DNA from: Anaerolineae bacterium
GTDB taxonomy: Bacteria; Chloroflexota; Anaerolineae; Anaerolineales; UBA4823
DNA: 6,623 nucleotides
Reading direction: 5' to 3'
Assembly (NCBI GenBank): GCA_030622805.1
Contig: JAUXFR010000084.1
Span: 1 to 6,623 of the forward strand
Shown here: piece after piece, positions 1 through 6,068 of the stretch
Numbering within the stretch: position 1 is the first letter of the stretch
How the letters are laid out: each line of letters starts with the position of its first letter
The notes under the pieces: generated by a model
Seen by the model: only the letters and a program-made list of their open reading frames with translations
What the model was told of the DNA's origin: nothing
Database searches by the model: none
Made by a program: the position numbers and the translations under genes

Positions 1-908
1 CCGTTGACTGATGAAGTTTCCACCTGATATTCCGGGCTCATGATCAGGAAGAAGTCTCTCACAGGTCCGCTGACGAACTGAGCATTGACCGCATCCGCAG
101 TACCTTCTCTGCCAACTTCGACGCCAGTTGTGACTATGACCAAATCTTCTGGCGCAGTGACAAGCAGGTTGTAAAACGCAATACCGCTGTAAACCGAATC
201 CCCTATAGACGATACAGGGTCAAGGTTCCACCCGTCTTCATCATAAACAGCCAAAATGGGGTACCAGCCTGCTAACGCCATTACGTCCTGGTTGTAACTG
301 AATATGCCGTAGCCGTTCGAATCCTCTCCATCCCTGCCAGCATCGGGTACCTGTCCAACAAAGTCAAAGGTTATCTGTACGCTGTCGGAGGGTGATAGGT
401 TTACGGTAAGAGGTACCGCCAGGACTGTACCGTGTTCGGATAATTGCGATTGTACAGGTTCACCATCCACCAGCACCCTGTTTACGGTTAAACTCCCGCT
501 CCCATAGCTCCGCCCCCCATTGGGGAGTAGGCGGAAGAATAAAATGTTCAAATCTACATCTTCATTGTTTGTGTAATCGACCTGGGAGCGACCTTCAAAA
601 GACCGTTCTTCGAAGTTGATGCGCAGATCGATGTTATAGCGAGGGGCGTTGGATAAGCCGGCGAGATCGTTTTGCGAGGCGGGCAGCATAGCCGCGCCCT
701 GATTGAATTCGAAGCTGGTGCTGTTCTGAGATGGATCAACAATCGGGTATGCAGAAGGTGTGTCTGAACTTTGGGCGGTATCTGGTTGGGAAACCAGATT
801 TTTTGGTGCGCAGGAGATCGCAACTTGAATCACGACGAGGATCAGGATTAACGGGATACTGAACTTACGCAGTATCCTTGCTGACGAATATGAAAAATAT
901 TTACGCAT
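1..908 (-). CDS. M1-family metallopeptidase-like lipoprotein, N-terminal part (partial)
   Basis: The frame stays open from an ATG at 908 to the window edge (302 codons), so the C-terminal end is missing. Residues 14-32 are a signal peptide (basic residues, then PLILILVVIQVAIS) ending in a lipobox, A30-I-S-C33, so the mature protein should be lipid-anchored at C33. A polar Ser/Pro linker runs to about residue 88. From 'RYNIDLRINFEERSFEGRSQVDY' onward the pattern matches the N-terminal beta-domain of M1 aminopeptidases, including 'LFFRLLPN' (about 123-130) and 'GDSVYSGIAFYNLLVTAPEDLVIVTTG' near 236-262. The family cleaves N-terminal residues using a zinc HEXXH site, which would lie beyond the window, so catalysis cannot be confirmed. 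The ATG overlaps the stop of the upstream gene as TAATG, which explains the weak Shine-Dalgarno and suggests translational coupling. Family assignment is by pattern recognition and fairly secure for the fold, less so for activity. Confidence 0.75.
   Translation of the reverse strand, partial: MRKYFSYSSARILRKFSIPLILILVVIQVAISCAPKNLVSQPDTAQSSDTPSAYPIVDPSQNSTSFEFNQGAAMLPASQNDLAGLSNAPRYNIDLRINFEERSFEGRSQVDYTNNEDVDLNILFFRLLPNGGRSYGSGSLTVNRVLVDGEPVQSQLSEHGTVLAVPLTVNLSPSDSVQITFDFVGQVPDAGRDGEDSNGYGIFSYNQDVMALAGWYPILAVYDEDGWNLDPVSSIGDSVYSGIAFYNLLVTAPEDLVIVTTGVEVGREGTADAVNAQFVSGPVRDFFLIMSPEYQVETSSVN
780..804 (+). terminator. Terminator-like hairpin on the + strand, inside the M1-like gene
   Basis: On the + strand an 8-bp perfect stem (ATCTGGTT at 780-787 with AACCAGAT at 792-799) closes a GGGA loop and runs into TTTTT (800-804). 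This is the textbook form of an intrinsic terminator, yet it lies antisense within a minus-strand coding region, in the low-constraint linker of the lipoprotein. It may end antisense transcripts or be chance. No + strand gene is supported nearby. Confidence 0.4.
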
Positions 909-2281
909 TATTTACGATCCAGCATAAAAATCGTGCCACCCTGATCGACCAGATACACTTCACCTGCATTATCTTCTCCAAAGGAAGTGATGCGACCGAC
1001 GTTTTCGAACATGAGCCTGGCAACCCAATTCCCCTGAGGGTTCTGGAGCAGTCCCCAAACGCCTCCGGAGCAAAAGTCACCATACAGGTAAATGCCCTGC
1101 CATTCAGGCAGGTTTTCCCCACGATATACAACCCCGCCAGTCACGCTGCAGCCCAGGTCGTGACCATATTCGGCAACAGGTTCGATGAAGTCAATCTCAG
1201 GTGGGGGAGAGTTTGAGAATTGATGGCTGCCCTCGTAATAATTCCAACCGAAATTCGCAGTTCCTGAGTGGTCTGCTGGCAGATAATCGATTTCTTCCCA
1301 CTGATTCTGTCCAACGTCGCCAATAAAGAGATCTCCCGTGAGACGATCAAACGCAAACCGCCAGGGATTCCGCAAACCATAAGCCCAGATTTCTGGTACG
1401 CTGCCGTCCACGAAGGGGTTATCCTGGGGGATAGCGTAAGGATCCCCTGAGTTAATATCGATGCGCAGGATCTTTCCCAGGTGTGTTTCCAGCGATTGCC
1501 CATTGTTCAGCGGGTCATCTCCCGAACCTCCGTCACCCAGACCAATGTAAAGGTAACCATCGGGACCAAAGGCGAGCATGCCTCCATTGTGATTAGCGAA
1601 TGGCTGTTCGATCTGCATTATGTAAGCCTCGCTGTCGGGATCAGCCAGGTTGAGGTCGTTTGGGTTTGCCTGAAAACGAGAGATAACTGTCTGTCCATAT
1701 GAGCCGGTGTAGTTTATGTAGAAATAACCATTAACTGAAAATTCTGGATGAAAAGCCAGTCCAAGCAACCCCTGTTCATAGCCAATGCTCTCAACCCGAT
1801 CTCGAATATCCAGGAATGGTTTTGGTGAGACTTCATTGTTGTACAGGATGTTGATTACTCCAGCCTGTTCGATAACAAAGAGCCGATCGGAATCATCGCC
1901 AGCGCTGAAAACGCCGACTGGGGAGCTGAAACCTTTAGTAATCGGTCGCCAGATGTAATCACTGCTGTCAGGGAATTCACTTACACTGGTCACAGGCGAG
2001 GGAGTTGGGTCGACAGCGGGGGGCTGTGTTAGATTAGCTGTTGGTGGCTTTGTTACCGTCGGGGATGCCTTCTGCGATTCAGGGCTTTTTACCGAATCGG
2101 GTGGCATCATCGATGGTGAGACTTCATTCAGAGCAACTTTTGGGGGTGGGGAATCTGGAGCAGAAGCGCTGCAAGCAGCAACTACAAATACCAGTAAGAT
2201 CAGTAATGGAATTAGTAAATTGGGGAAAGCGTGTGAAGAAGCAAATTGATTAAATGTGCGAAATTTCAAGCTTCTTTCCAT
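908..2281 (-). CDS. PQQ-dependent sugar dehydrogenase family lipoprotein (soluble quinoprotein glucose/sorbosone dehydrogenase type)
   Basis: This 457-residue protein has a signal peptide with hydrophobic core at 21-36 and lipobox V34-A-A-C37, then a long Ser/Thr/Pro-rich linker (about 38-108), then a six-bladed beta-propeller domain. Family landmarks are 'PVGVFSAGDDSDRLFVIEQAG' (121-141), 'QGLLGLAFHPEF' (170-181), 'NHNGGMLAFGPDGYLYIGLGDGG' (230-252), 'AYGLRNPWRFAFD' (300-312) and 'NFGWNYYEG' (343-351). By comparison with soluble glucose dehydrogenase of Acinetobacter, H231 is the likely catalytic base, and R304-N305 match the RN pair of the PQQ/substrate pocket. The family oxidises sugars or other aldose-like substrates with PQQ; the substrate here is unknown, and some members bind no PQQ. 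The ATG at 2281 overlaps the preceding gene by 16 bp. An in-frame TTG at 2269 would give a TTGA overlap instead and still keep the whole signal peptide core. Neither start has a strong Shine-Dalgarno. Confidence 0.88.
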   Translation of the reverse strand: MERSLKFRTFNQFASSHAFPNLLIPLLILLVFVVAACSASAPDSPPPKVALNEVSPSMMPPDSVKSPESQKASPTVTKPPTANLTQPPAVDPTPSPVTSVSEFPDSSDYIWRPITKGFSSPVGVFSAGDDSDRLFVIEQAGVINILYNNEVSPKPFLDIRDRVESIGYEQGLLGLAFHPEFSVNGYFYINYTGSYGQTVISRFQANPNDLNLADPDSEAYIMQIEQPFANHNGGMLAFGPDGYLYIGLGDGGSGDDPLNNGQSLETHLGKILRIDINSGDPYAIPQDNPFVDGSVPEIWAYGLRNPWRFAFDRLTGDLFIGDVGQNQWEEIDYLPADHSGTANFGWNYYEGSHQFSNSPPPEIDFIEPVAEYGHDLGCSVTGGVVYRGENLPEWQGIYLYGDFCSGGVWGLLQNPQGNWVARLMFENVGRITSFGEDNAGEVYLVDQGGTIFMLDRK

Positions 2282-2631
2282 TCGGCATCGATAACATCGT
2301 CCTCATTATCGGGTGCATCTCGCCATTTACCTGGGATTTCCATGTTCAGCTGGCGCATGTGCTCATTGACGATTTCCTGCGGGCAGAGTTCAACGAAAAG
2401 GTAAGCGCCAAGCCACAGGATCAGTGCATCGTCAATTGGCGTTGGTATTAAATCGGGAGGGATTGGAGCGGGAATGATCAGATAAATGAACGCGGCGATT
2501 GGAATCAGCTTTAAAAAGATATTGACCCGCGGATCTGCAATCAATCGCAGGATTAATTTAATCCTCTGCCCCAAATCCGTAAAAATTCCGCCTTTATCGC
2601 GAATAACTTTTGAATCTTGATCTTCGGACAT
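2266..2631 (-). CDS. DUF1232-type small membrane protein
   Basis: This is a 121-residue protein. The start is the ATG at 2631, preceded by GGAGG four bases upstream; the longer in-frame TTG reading (2667) has no comparable site. The centre reads 'LIADPRVNIFLKLIPIAAFIYLIIP' followed by 'PPDLIPTPIDDALILWLGAYLFVEL'. The 'DLIP...DDA' core is the hallmark of the DUF1232 (YkvA-like) family, whose function is unknown. Hydrophobic stretches at about 37-56 and 68-82 suggest one or two membrane passes. The tail (about 103-121) is strongly acidic (RDAPDNEDDVIDAEWKEA). It is the first gene of a probable three-gene unit, with its stop overlapping the start of the sugar dehydrogenase-like lipoprotein. Family recognition is good; no function is proposed. 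Confidence 0.8.
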   Translation of the reverse strand: MSEDQDSKVIRDKGGIFTDLGQRIKLILRLIADPRVNIFLKLIPIAAFIYLIIPAPIPPDLIPTPIDDALILWLGAYLFVELCPQEIVNEHMRQLNMEIPGKWRDAPDNEDDVIDAEWKEA

Positions 2632-2698
2632 AGTACCTCCACTTACAACAGAGCGGATGTGTTTCAATACCGATGTTATTAATCAGGTGTTATGGAAA

Positions 2699-2704
2699 AT
2701 TATA
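2699..2704 (-). promoter_or_regulatory. Candidate -10 element for the DUF1232 / dehydrogenase / peptidase unit
   Basis: A perfect TATAAT reads on the minus strand about 70 bases before the DUF1232 start and just after the rplT terminator, so a promoter is expected here. The region 17 bases upstream (ACCAAG) is a poor -35 match. The -10 alone in AT-rich DNA could be coincidental. Confidence 0.4.
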
Positions 2705-2742
2705 CTAGAGTAATTTAAAGGCTTGGTGAGTGATTCTAATTC

Positions 2743-2776
2743 AAACAAACAAATCTGGGCAAATTCATGCCCAGAT
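2743..2776 (-). terminator. Intrinsic terminator of the infC-rpmI-rplT operon
   Basis: On the minus strand, ATCTGGGC (2776-2769) pairs with GCCCAGAT (2760-2753) around an 8-base loop, giving a perfect 8-bp stem followed by TTTGTTTGTT. It lies 31 bases past the rplT stop. On the + strand the hairpin is followed by AGGAG rather than a T-run, so it is oriented for minus-strand transcripts. Confidence 0.85.
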
Positions 2777-2807
2777 AGGAGTTTGGTACGAATGATAGGA
2801 TCTTTAA

Positions 2808-3158
2808 TTATTTGGGTTGTGCGTTGGTAACGACGGCAGCAAAACCTTCCGGGTCACGTACAGCCATATCCGCAAGCATTTTTCGATTGAGACGGATTTC
2901 GTTTTCTTTCATTCCGTGTATCAGACGGCTGTATGTGGTGTCATTCTGCCGGGCGGCAGCGTTGATGCGGGTTATCCACAAGCGACGAAGATCACGCTTG
3001 CGTGTGCGTCGATCACGGTAAGCGTACCAGAGGCTTTTCAGCATGGCTTCGTTTGCTCTTCGGAACAAGCGAGAGCGGGTGCCGAATTGTCCTTTTGTAA
3101 TTTTGAGCACTTTCTTGTGCCGTTTTCTTCGGTGTGGTCCTGTTTTTACTCGAGCCAT
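2808..3158 (-). CDS. rplT: 50S ribosomal protein L20
   Basis: L20 is a primary assembly protein of the large ribosomal subunit that binds 23S rRNA; in studied bacteria it also represses its own operon. At 116 residues the protein has the usual length. It begins MARVKTGPHRRKRHKKVLK, the typical rRNA-binding N-terminal extension, and carries the family signature 'KRDLRRLWITRINAAAR' at 54-70. 'YSRLIHGMKENEIRLNRKMLADMA' (76-99) is the globular C-terminal region that contacts mRNA and rRNA in homologues. The ATG at 3158 has AGGAG eight bases upstream. It follows rpmI after a 139-base gap with predicted hairpins and is the last gene before the operon terminator. Confidence 0.98.
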   Translation of the reverse strand: MARVKTGPHRRKRHKKVLKITKGQFGTRSRLFRRANEAMLKSLWYAYRDRRTRKRDLRRLWITRINAAARQNDTTYSRLIHGMKENEIRLNRKMLADMAVRDPEGFAAVVTNAQPK

Positions 3159-3180
3159 TACTTACTCTCCTGCGGACCCC

Positions 3181-3222
3181 TGGGCGTCGATAGATCAATC
3201 TTCTACCCGTTGTGAACACCCA
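3181..3222 (-). promoter_or_regulatory. Hairpin just upstream of the rplT ribosome binding site
   Basis: On the minus strand TGGGTGTT (3222-3215) pairs with GACGCCCA (3188-3181), 8 bp including two G-U pairs. The 26-base loop contains a further TAGA/TCTA pairing. The stem ends about 10 bases before the rplT Shine-Dalgarno. This is where an L20-dependent translational control element could sit, but no resemblance to a known L20 site has been shown. Confidence 0.4.
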
Positions 3223-3258
3223 GCGACCGCTGCGATAATTATGATTACTGATTATGAT

Positions 3259-3296
3259 GCTGCATGTGGGTAAAGTATCTTACCGCAAAGAGCAGC
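3259..3296 (-). promoter_or_regulatory. Two-part stem-loop directly after the rpmI stop
   Basis: GCTGC (3296-3292) pairs with GCAGC (3263-3259). Inside it, GGTAA (3284-3280) pairs with TTACC (3273-3269) around GATACT. No U-run follows, so it is not a terminator. It could be an mRNA processing or stability element, or part of a folded rplT leader. Confidence 0.3.
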
Positions 3297-3297
3297 G

Positions 3298-3534
3298 TCA
3301 TTTAGCTTTCTTCATGTATGGTGCCATGCGTTTGACGCGCTTGGTGATGCCACGCCCTTTGGTTGGCACCATTTCTTTAAACAGGCGCTTGGTTCGTTTT
3401 GGTGTCACCCGGCGACGGTGGCTTTTCCCGATCTTGGTGCGAACCAATTTACCAGTTCCAGTAAGGCGAAAACGCTTCGATGTTGCTTTGTGGGTTTTTA
3501 TCTTATATTTCTTGGTTCTTTTCTTACGAGGCAC
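3298..3534 (-). CDS. rpmI: 50S ribosomal protein L35
   Basis: L35 is a small, very basic protein of the large ribosomal subunit. The core 'KIKTHKATSKRFRLTGTGKLVRTKIGKSH' (11-39) and the end 'RVKRMAPYM' (66-74) match the family. The start is the GTG at 3534, because GAGGAG lies exactly six bases upstream; a GTG at 3552 would put the Shine-Dalgarno inside the gene. The resulting 78 residues exceed the usual 64-67: there is a basic N-terminal extension (MPRKKRTKKY) and a few extra C-terminal residues. It lies between infC (92-base gap) and rplT (139-base gap), the order found in most bacteria. The gap upstream folds into interlocking hairpins that may control its translation. Confidence 0.96.
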   Translation of the reverse strand: MPRKKRTKKYKIKTHKATSKRFRLTGTGKLVRTKIGKSHRRRVTPKRTKRLFKEMVPTKGRGITKRVKRMAPYMKKAK

Positions 3535-3547
3535 AGTCCTCTCCTCT

Positions 3548-3608
3548 CTCACACAAAATACCGCGGATTACAGATTTTTCCGCGGATGGCATTGAATCTA
3601 TCTGTGAG
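3548..3608 (-). promoter_or_regulatory. Interlocking inverted repeats in the rpmI leader (possible pseudoknot)
   Basis: On the minus strand ACAGAT (3605-3600) can pair with ATCTGT (3575-3570), and CCGCGG (3585-3580) with a second CCGCGG (3566-3561). The order is a, b, a', b', which is a pseudoknot topology. A third option pairs CTCACA (3608-3603) with TGTGAG (3553-3548) right beside the rpmI Shine-Dalgarno, and it competes with the first helix. In E. coli, L20 represses rpmI through a pseudoknot in the corresponding place. Homology of this fold is inference only; the 2-3-base loop crossing the first stem is tight for a true pseudoknot. Confidence 0.4.
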
Positions 3609-3626
3609 GAAATAAAACGCAGCTAA

Positions 3627-4154
3627 TTAATTTTTCTTTCCAGATTTTGACGGCGCCAGAACCATTAACATGGTACGACCTTCTAAGGCGGGTGCCTGTT
3701 CAACCGAAGATATGTCGGACAATCCCTCGGCAATCTCCTTCAAGTCCTGGAGAGCAATTTCTGGATAGGTGATCTCCCTGCCACGAAAACGGATCCGAAC
3801 CTTAACTTTCATCCCATTTTCCAACCAGCGACGTGCGTCACGAACCTTCAGGTTGCGATGATGTTCGTTTGTCTTTGGTCTCAGGCGGATCTCTTTTACT
3901 TCGATTTTTGTCTGTGCCTTGCGGGCTTCACGTTCCTTTTTCGCTCGTTCGTAGACAAACTTGCCAAAATCCATGACACGACATACGGGTGGGTCAGCGT
4001 TCGGAGCAACCTCTACCAGATCGAGGTCGGCGTCAACTGCTATCTCGCGGGCATCTTCGATTGGAACGACGCCTACGTTGTCGCCATCAGGACCGATCAG
4101 GCGAACTTCCCTGGCACGAATGGTTTGATTTACGCGGTAATTTGCTGCGCTTAT
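3627..4154 (-). CDS. infC: Translation initiation factor IF-3, starting at an AUA codon
   Basis: IF-3 binds the 30S subunit, keeps 50S away and rejects non-canonical start codons. The protein is 175 residues. The N-domain begins 'YRVNQTIRAREVRLIGPDGDNVGVVP' (6-31), the linker region carries the family signature 'CRVMDFGKFVYERAKK' (58-73), and the C-domain includes 'EIRLRPKTNEHHRNLKVRDARRWLENGMKVKVRIRFRGRE' (88-127). The only well-placed start is ATA at 4154, six bases after AAGGAG and just before 'SAANYRVNQ'. No ATG or GTG lies nearby, and a TTG at 4193 would read through the Shine-Dalgarno. Rare AUU/AUC/AUA starts are a known feature of infC that lets IF-3 repress itself. A promoter lies in the 107-base gap after thrS. 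Confidence 0.95.
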   Translation of the reverse strand: MSAANYRVNQTIRAREVRLIGPDGDNVGVVPIEDAREIAVDADLDLVEVAPNADPPVCRVMDFGKFVYERAKKEREARKAQTKIEVKEIRLRPKTNEHHRNLKVRDARRWLENGMKVKVRIRFRGREITYPEIALQDLKEIAEGLSDISSVEQAPALEGRTMLMVLAPSKSGKKN

Positions 4155-4160
4155 ATTACA

Positions 4161-4166
4161 CTCCTT
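4161..4166 (-). promoter_or_regulatory. Shine-Dalgarno site fixing the AUA start of infC
   Basis: AAGGAG reads on the minus strand, followed by the six bases TGTAAT and then ATA. The spacing is ideal for the ATA codon, and no standard start codon is available at a workable distance. Confidence 0.85.
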
Positions 4167-4184
4167 CTCAATAAAGATAGAACG

Positions 4185-4206
4185 AGGCGTCAATCGACGC
4201 CTTTTT
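4185..4206 (-). promoter_or_regulatory. Hairpin in the 5' leader of infC
   Basis: AGGCGTC (4202... 3' side 4185-4191 on +) forms a perfect 7-bp stem with a 4-base loop, spanning 4185-4202. In the minus-strand mRNA it lies within about 10 bases of the predicted start of transcription and is followed by TCGTTC, a poor terminator tail. On the + strand it is followed by TTTT (4203-4206), so it resembles an intrinsic terminator for antisense transcription. Roles as a 5' stabiliser or leader control element are equally possible. Confidence 0.5.
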
Positions 4207-4216
4207 AACGATGGAC

Positions 4217-4246
4217 ATCATACCATACAAAAAAGCGATTCGTCAA
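4217..4246 (-). promoter_or_regulatory. Promoter for infC-rpmI-rplT
   Basis: On the minus strand, TTGACG (4246-4241) and TATGAT (4222-4217) are separated by 18 bases, a good sigma-70-type match. Transcription would begin near 4209-4212, leaving a leader of about 55 bases before the AUA codon. A small inverted repeat (CCTAA/TTAGG, 4247-4260) abuts the -35. thrS has no convincing terminator of its own, so infC may also receive read-through. Confidence 0.7.
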
Positions 4247-4261
4247 CCTAAATTATTAGGA

Positions 4262-6052
4262 TCACTTATGGTTTTTTATATCTTCCTGCGCCCGATCTAT
4301 GAACGTGTCAACAGGCATGGCTCCCAGGTTTTCTTCTGTGCGCAATCGGACAGATACGGCACCATTCTCAACCTCGCGATCACCGACGATCAACATATAG
4401 GGGATTTTCTGCATCTGGGCGTCACGTATTTTGGCGTTCATGCGTTCCTTGCGGTCGTCAACCTCAACTCGCATGCCGGCTTCTTTCAGCCGAGCAGCGA
4501 CCGAATTGACGTATTCGAGATGCCGGTCAGCGATGGGAATGAACACAACCTGAACGGGCGCCAGCCAGACAGGGAAAGCGCCGCCGAAATGCTCAATCAG
4601 AACGCCCATAAATCGCTCCATTGATCCAAGCAATGCGCGGTGGATCATATACGGGCGGTGCTCCTGACCGTCTTCACCGATGTAAGTGAGGTTAAATCTC
4701 TCGGGTAGTGTGAAGTCGAACTGGATGGTGGAAAGCTGCCATTCGCGTCCCAGGGCGTCCATAACTTTAATATCGATCTTTGGACCGTAGAAGGTTGCCT
4801 CACCTTCATCAACCTGGTATGGTACCTGCAAACGTTCTAGCGACATCCGCAGAGCCTCCGTGGGCGCTTCCCATTCTTCGGGTTCGCCAGCGAATTTTTG
4901 CGGGTTTCGGGTGGATAAATAAGCCTGGAATTCTTCGAAACCGAAAGCTCGCAGGAGGTTCAGGCTGAATTCTAAGACCCGATCGATCTCCTCGGGCATC
5001 TGGTCGGGACGGCAGAACAGATGCGCGTCGTCCTGCGTGAACCCACGCACACGAAGCAGCCCATGCAGCACTCCGCTGCGTTCGTAGCGATAGACCGTGC
5101 CCCATTCTACGTAACGCAGCGGCAGGTCTCTATAGGACCGCAGTCGGCTGCCGAATATCTGTACGTGGAAAGGGCAGTTCATCGGTTTTAGATAATACTC
5201 CTGACCTTCGATGTCCAAAGGAGCGTACATATTTTCCTGGTACCAGTCTAGATGCCCGCTGGTCTCCCACAGGTGCGCTTTCCCGATATGAGGTGAGTAG
5301 ACGAAGTCGTAGCCACCTTTCTCGTGCTCGTCGCGGCAGTAATCCTCTACGATTTTACGCACCATGCCGCCCTTTGGATGCCAGAGGATCAATCCAGAGC
5401 CCACCTCTTCGCTGATGCTGAACAGATCAAGCTCACGTCCCAGGCGTCGGTGATCGCGCTTCCTGGCTTCCTCCAGCTTCCAGAGGTACTCTTCGAGTTC
5501 AGACGTGTTATTCCAGGCGGTGCCGTAAATGCGCTGCAGCATGGTGTTGTTCTCGTCACCACGCCAGTAGGCGCCTGCCACATTGAGCAGTTTGAGGGCG
5601 TCGGGGTTGATCTGACCCGTGTTTTGGACATGCGGGCCGCGGCACAAGTCTACAAAGGTATCGTGTTTGTATATTGAGATTTCCGGGACTTCATCGAGGG
5701 GTTCGCCGTACTCATCATAGCCACCCTGATCGAGACCTTCGATCAGCTCAATCTTGTAGGGCTGGTCACTGAAGGTCTCACGCGCTTCATCCGCTGAGAG
5801 AACCTTTTTTTCGAAGTTGAAATTTCCAGAAATAATCTCCCGCATACGTTTTTCAATCAGCTCCAGGTCATCAGGATTCAGAGAGCGCGGCAGATCGAAA
5901 TCGTAATAGAATCCGTCTTCGATTGGCGGACCGATTGTATATTTCCCATCGGGGAACATCTCCAACACCGCCTGCGCCATTACATGCGCGGAAGAATGAC
6001 GGATGCGGTACAGGTCCGTCTCTTCGTATGGGATTCGACTGTGCTTATCCAT
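4262..6052 (-). CDS. thrS: Threonyl-tRNA synthetase lacking the N-terminal TGS domain
   Basis: This class II synthetase charges tRNA-Thr with threonine in the cytoplasm. It is 596 residues against about 640 for the E. coli enzyme, because it starts directly at the editing domain ('RHSSAHVMAQAVLEMFP'). The editing site residues are present: H19, H23, and C137/H141 in 'LCRGPHV'. The catalytic core has the zinc ligands C293 ('PMNCPFH'), H344 ('TQDDAH') and H471 ('MIHRALLGS'), motif 2 in 'YRYERSGVLHGLLRVRGFTQDD' (321-342) and motif 3 'HRALLGSMERF' (471-481). The anticodon-binding domain begins near 'WLAPVQVVFIPI' (496-507). The ATG at 6052 has AAGGAG seven bases upstream. A longer in-frame reading to 6115 runs through the terminator hairpin of the leader and is rejected. 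Expression is predicted to respond to uncharged tRNA-Thr through the T-box upstream. Confidence 0.98.
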   Translation of the reverse strand: MDKHSRIPYEETDLYRIRHSSAHVMAQAVLEMFPDGKYTIGPPIEDGFYYDFDLPRSLNPDDLELIEKRMREIISGNFNFEKKVLSADEARETFSDQPYKIELIEGLDQGGYDEYGEPLDEVPEISIYKHDTFVDLCRGPHVQNTGQINPDALKLLNVAGAYWRGDENNTMLQRIYGTAWNNTSELEEYLWKLEEARKRDHRRLGRELDLFSISEEVGSGLILWHPKGGMVRKIVEDYCRDEHEKGGYDFVYSPHIGKAHLWETSGHLDWYQENMYAPLDIEGQEYYLKPMNCPFHVQIFGSRLRSYRDLPLRYVEWGTVYRYERSGVLHGLLRVRGFTQDDAHLFCRPDQMPEEIDRVLEFSLNLLRAFGFEEFQAYLSTRNPQKFAGEPEEWEAPTEALRMSLERLQVPYQVDEGEATFYGPKIDIKVMDALGREWQLSTIQFDFTLPERFNLTYIGEDGQEHRPYMIHRALLGSMERFMGVLIEHFGGAFPVWLAPVQVVFIPIADRHLEYVNSVAARLKEAGMRVEVDDRKERMNAKIRDAQMQKIPYMLIVGDREVENGAVSVRLRTEENLGAMPVDTFIDRAQEDIKNHK

Positions 6053-6068
6053 AATATCACTCCTTGTT

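Noticed and set aside
878..1216. + strand open frame of 112 codons
   Set aside because: It is a shadow of the dehydrogenase-like gene; its composition is not protein-like and it has no homology I recognise.
3535..3552. GTG start for rpmI at 3552
   Set aside because: It would place the GAGGAG ribosome binding site inside the gene; the GTG at 3534 has ideal spacing.
3561..3585. Two CCGCGG copies as a mobile-element or restriction-related repeat
   Set aside because: Only two short copies 19 bases apart within an operon gap; RNA pairing explains them better.
4155..4193. TTG start for infC at 4193
   Set aside because: It reads through the leader hairpin and the strong AAGGAG site, and lacks its own ribosome binding site; the AUA at 4154 fits family behaviour.
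4211..4624. + strand open frame of 137 codons opposite the end of thrS
   Set aside because: It is the complement of conserved ThrS C-terminal coding sequence and shows no independent signals.
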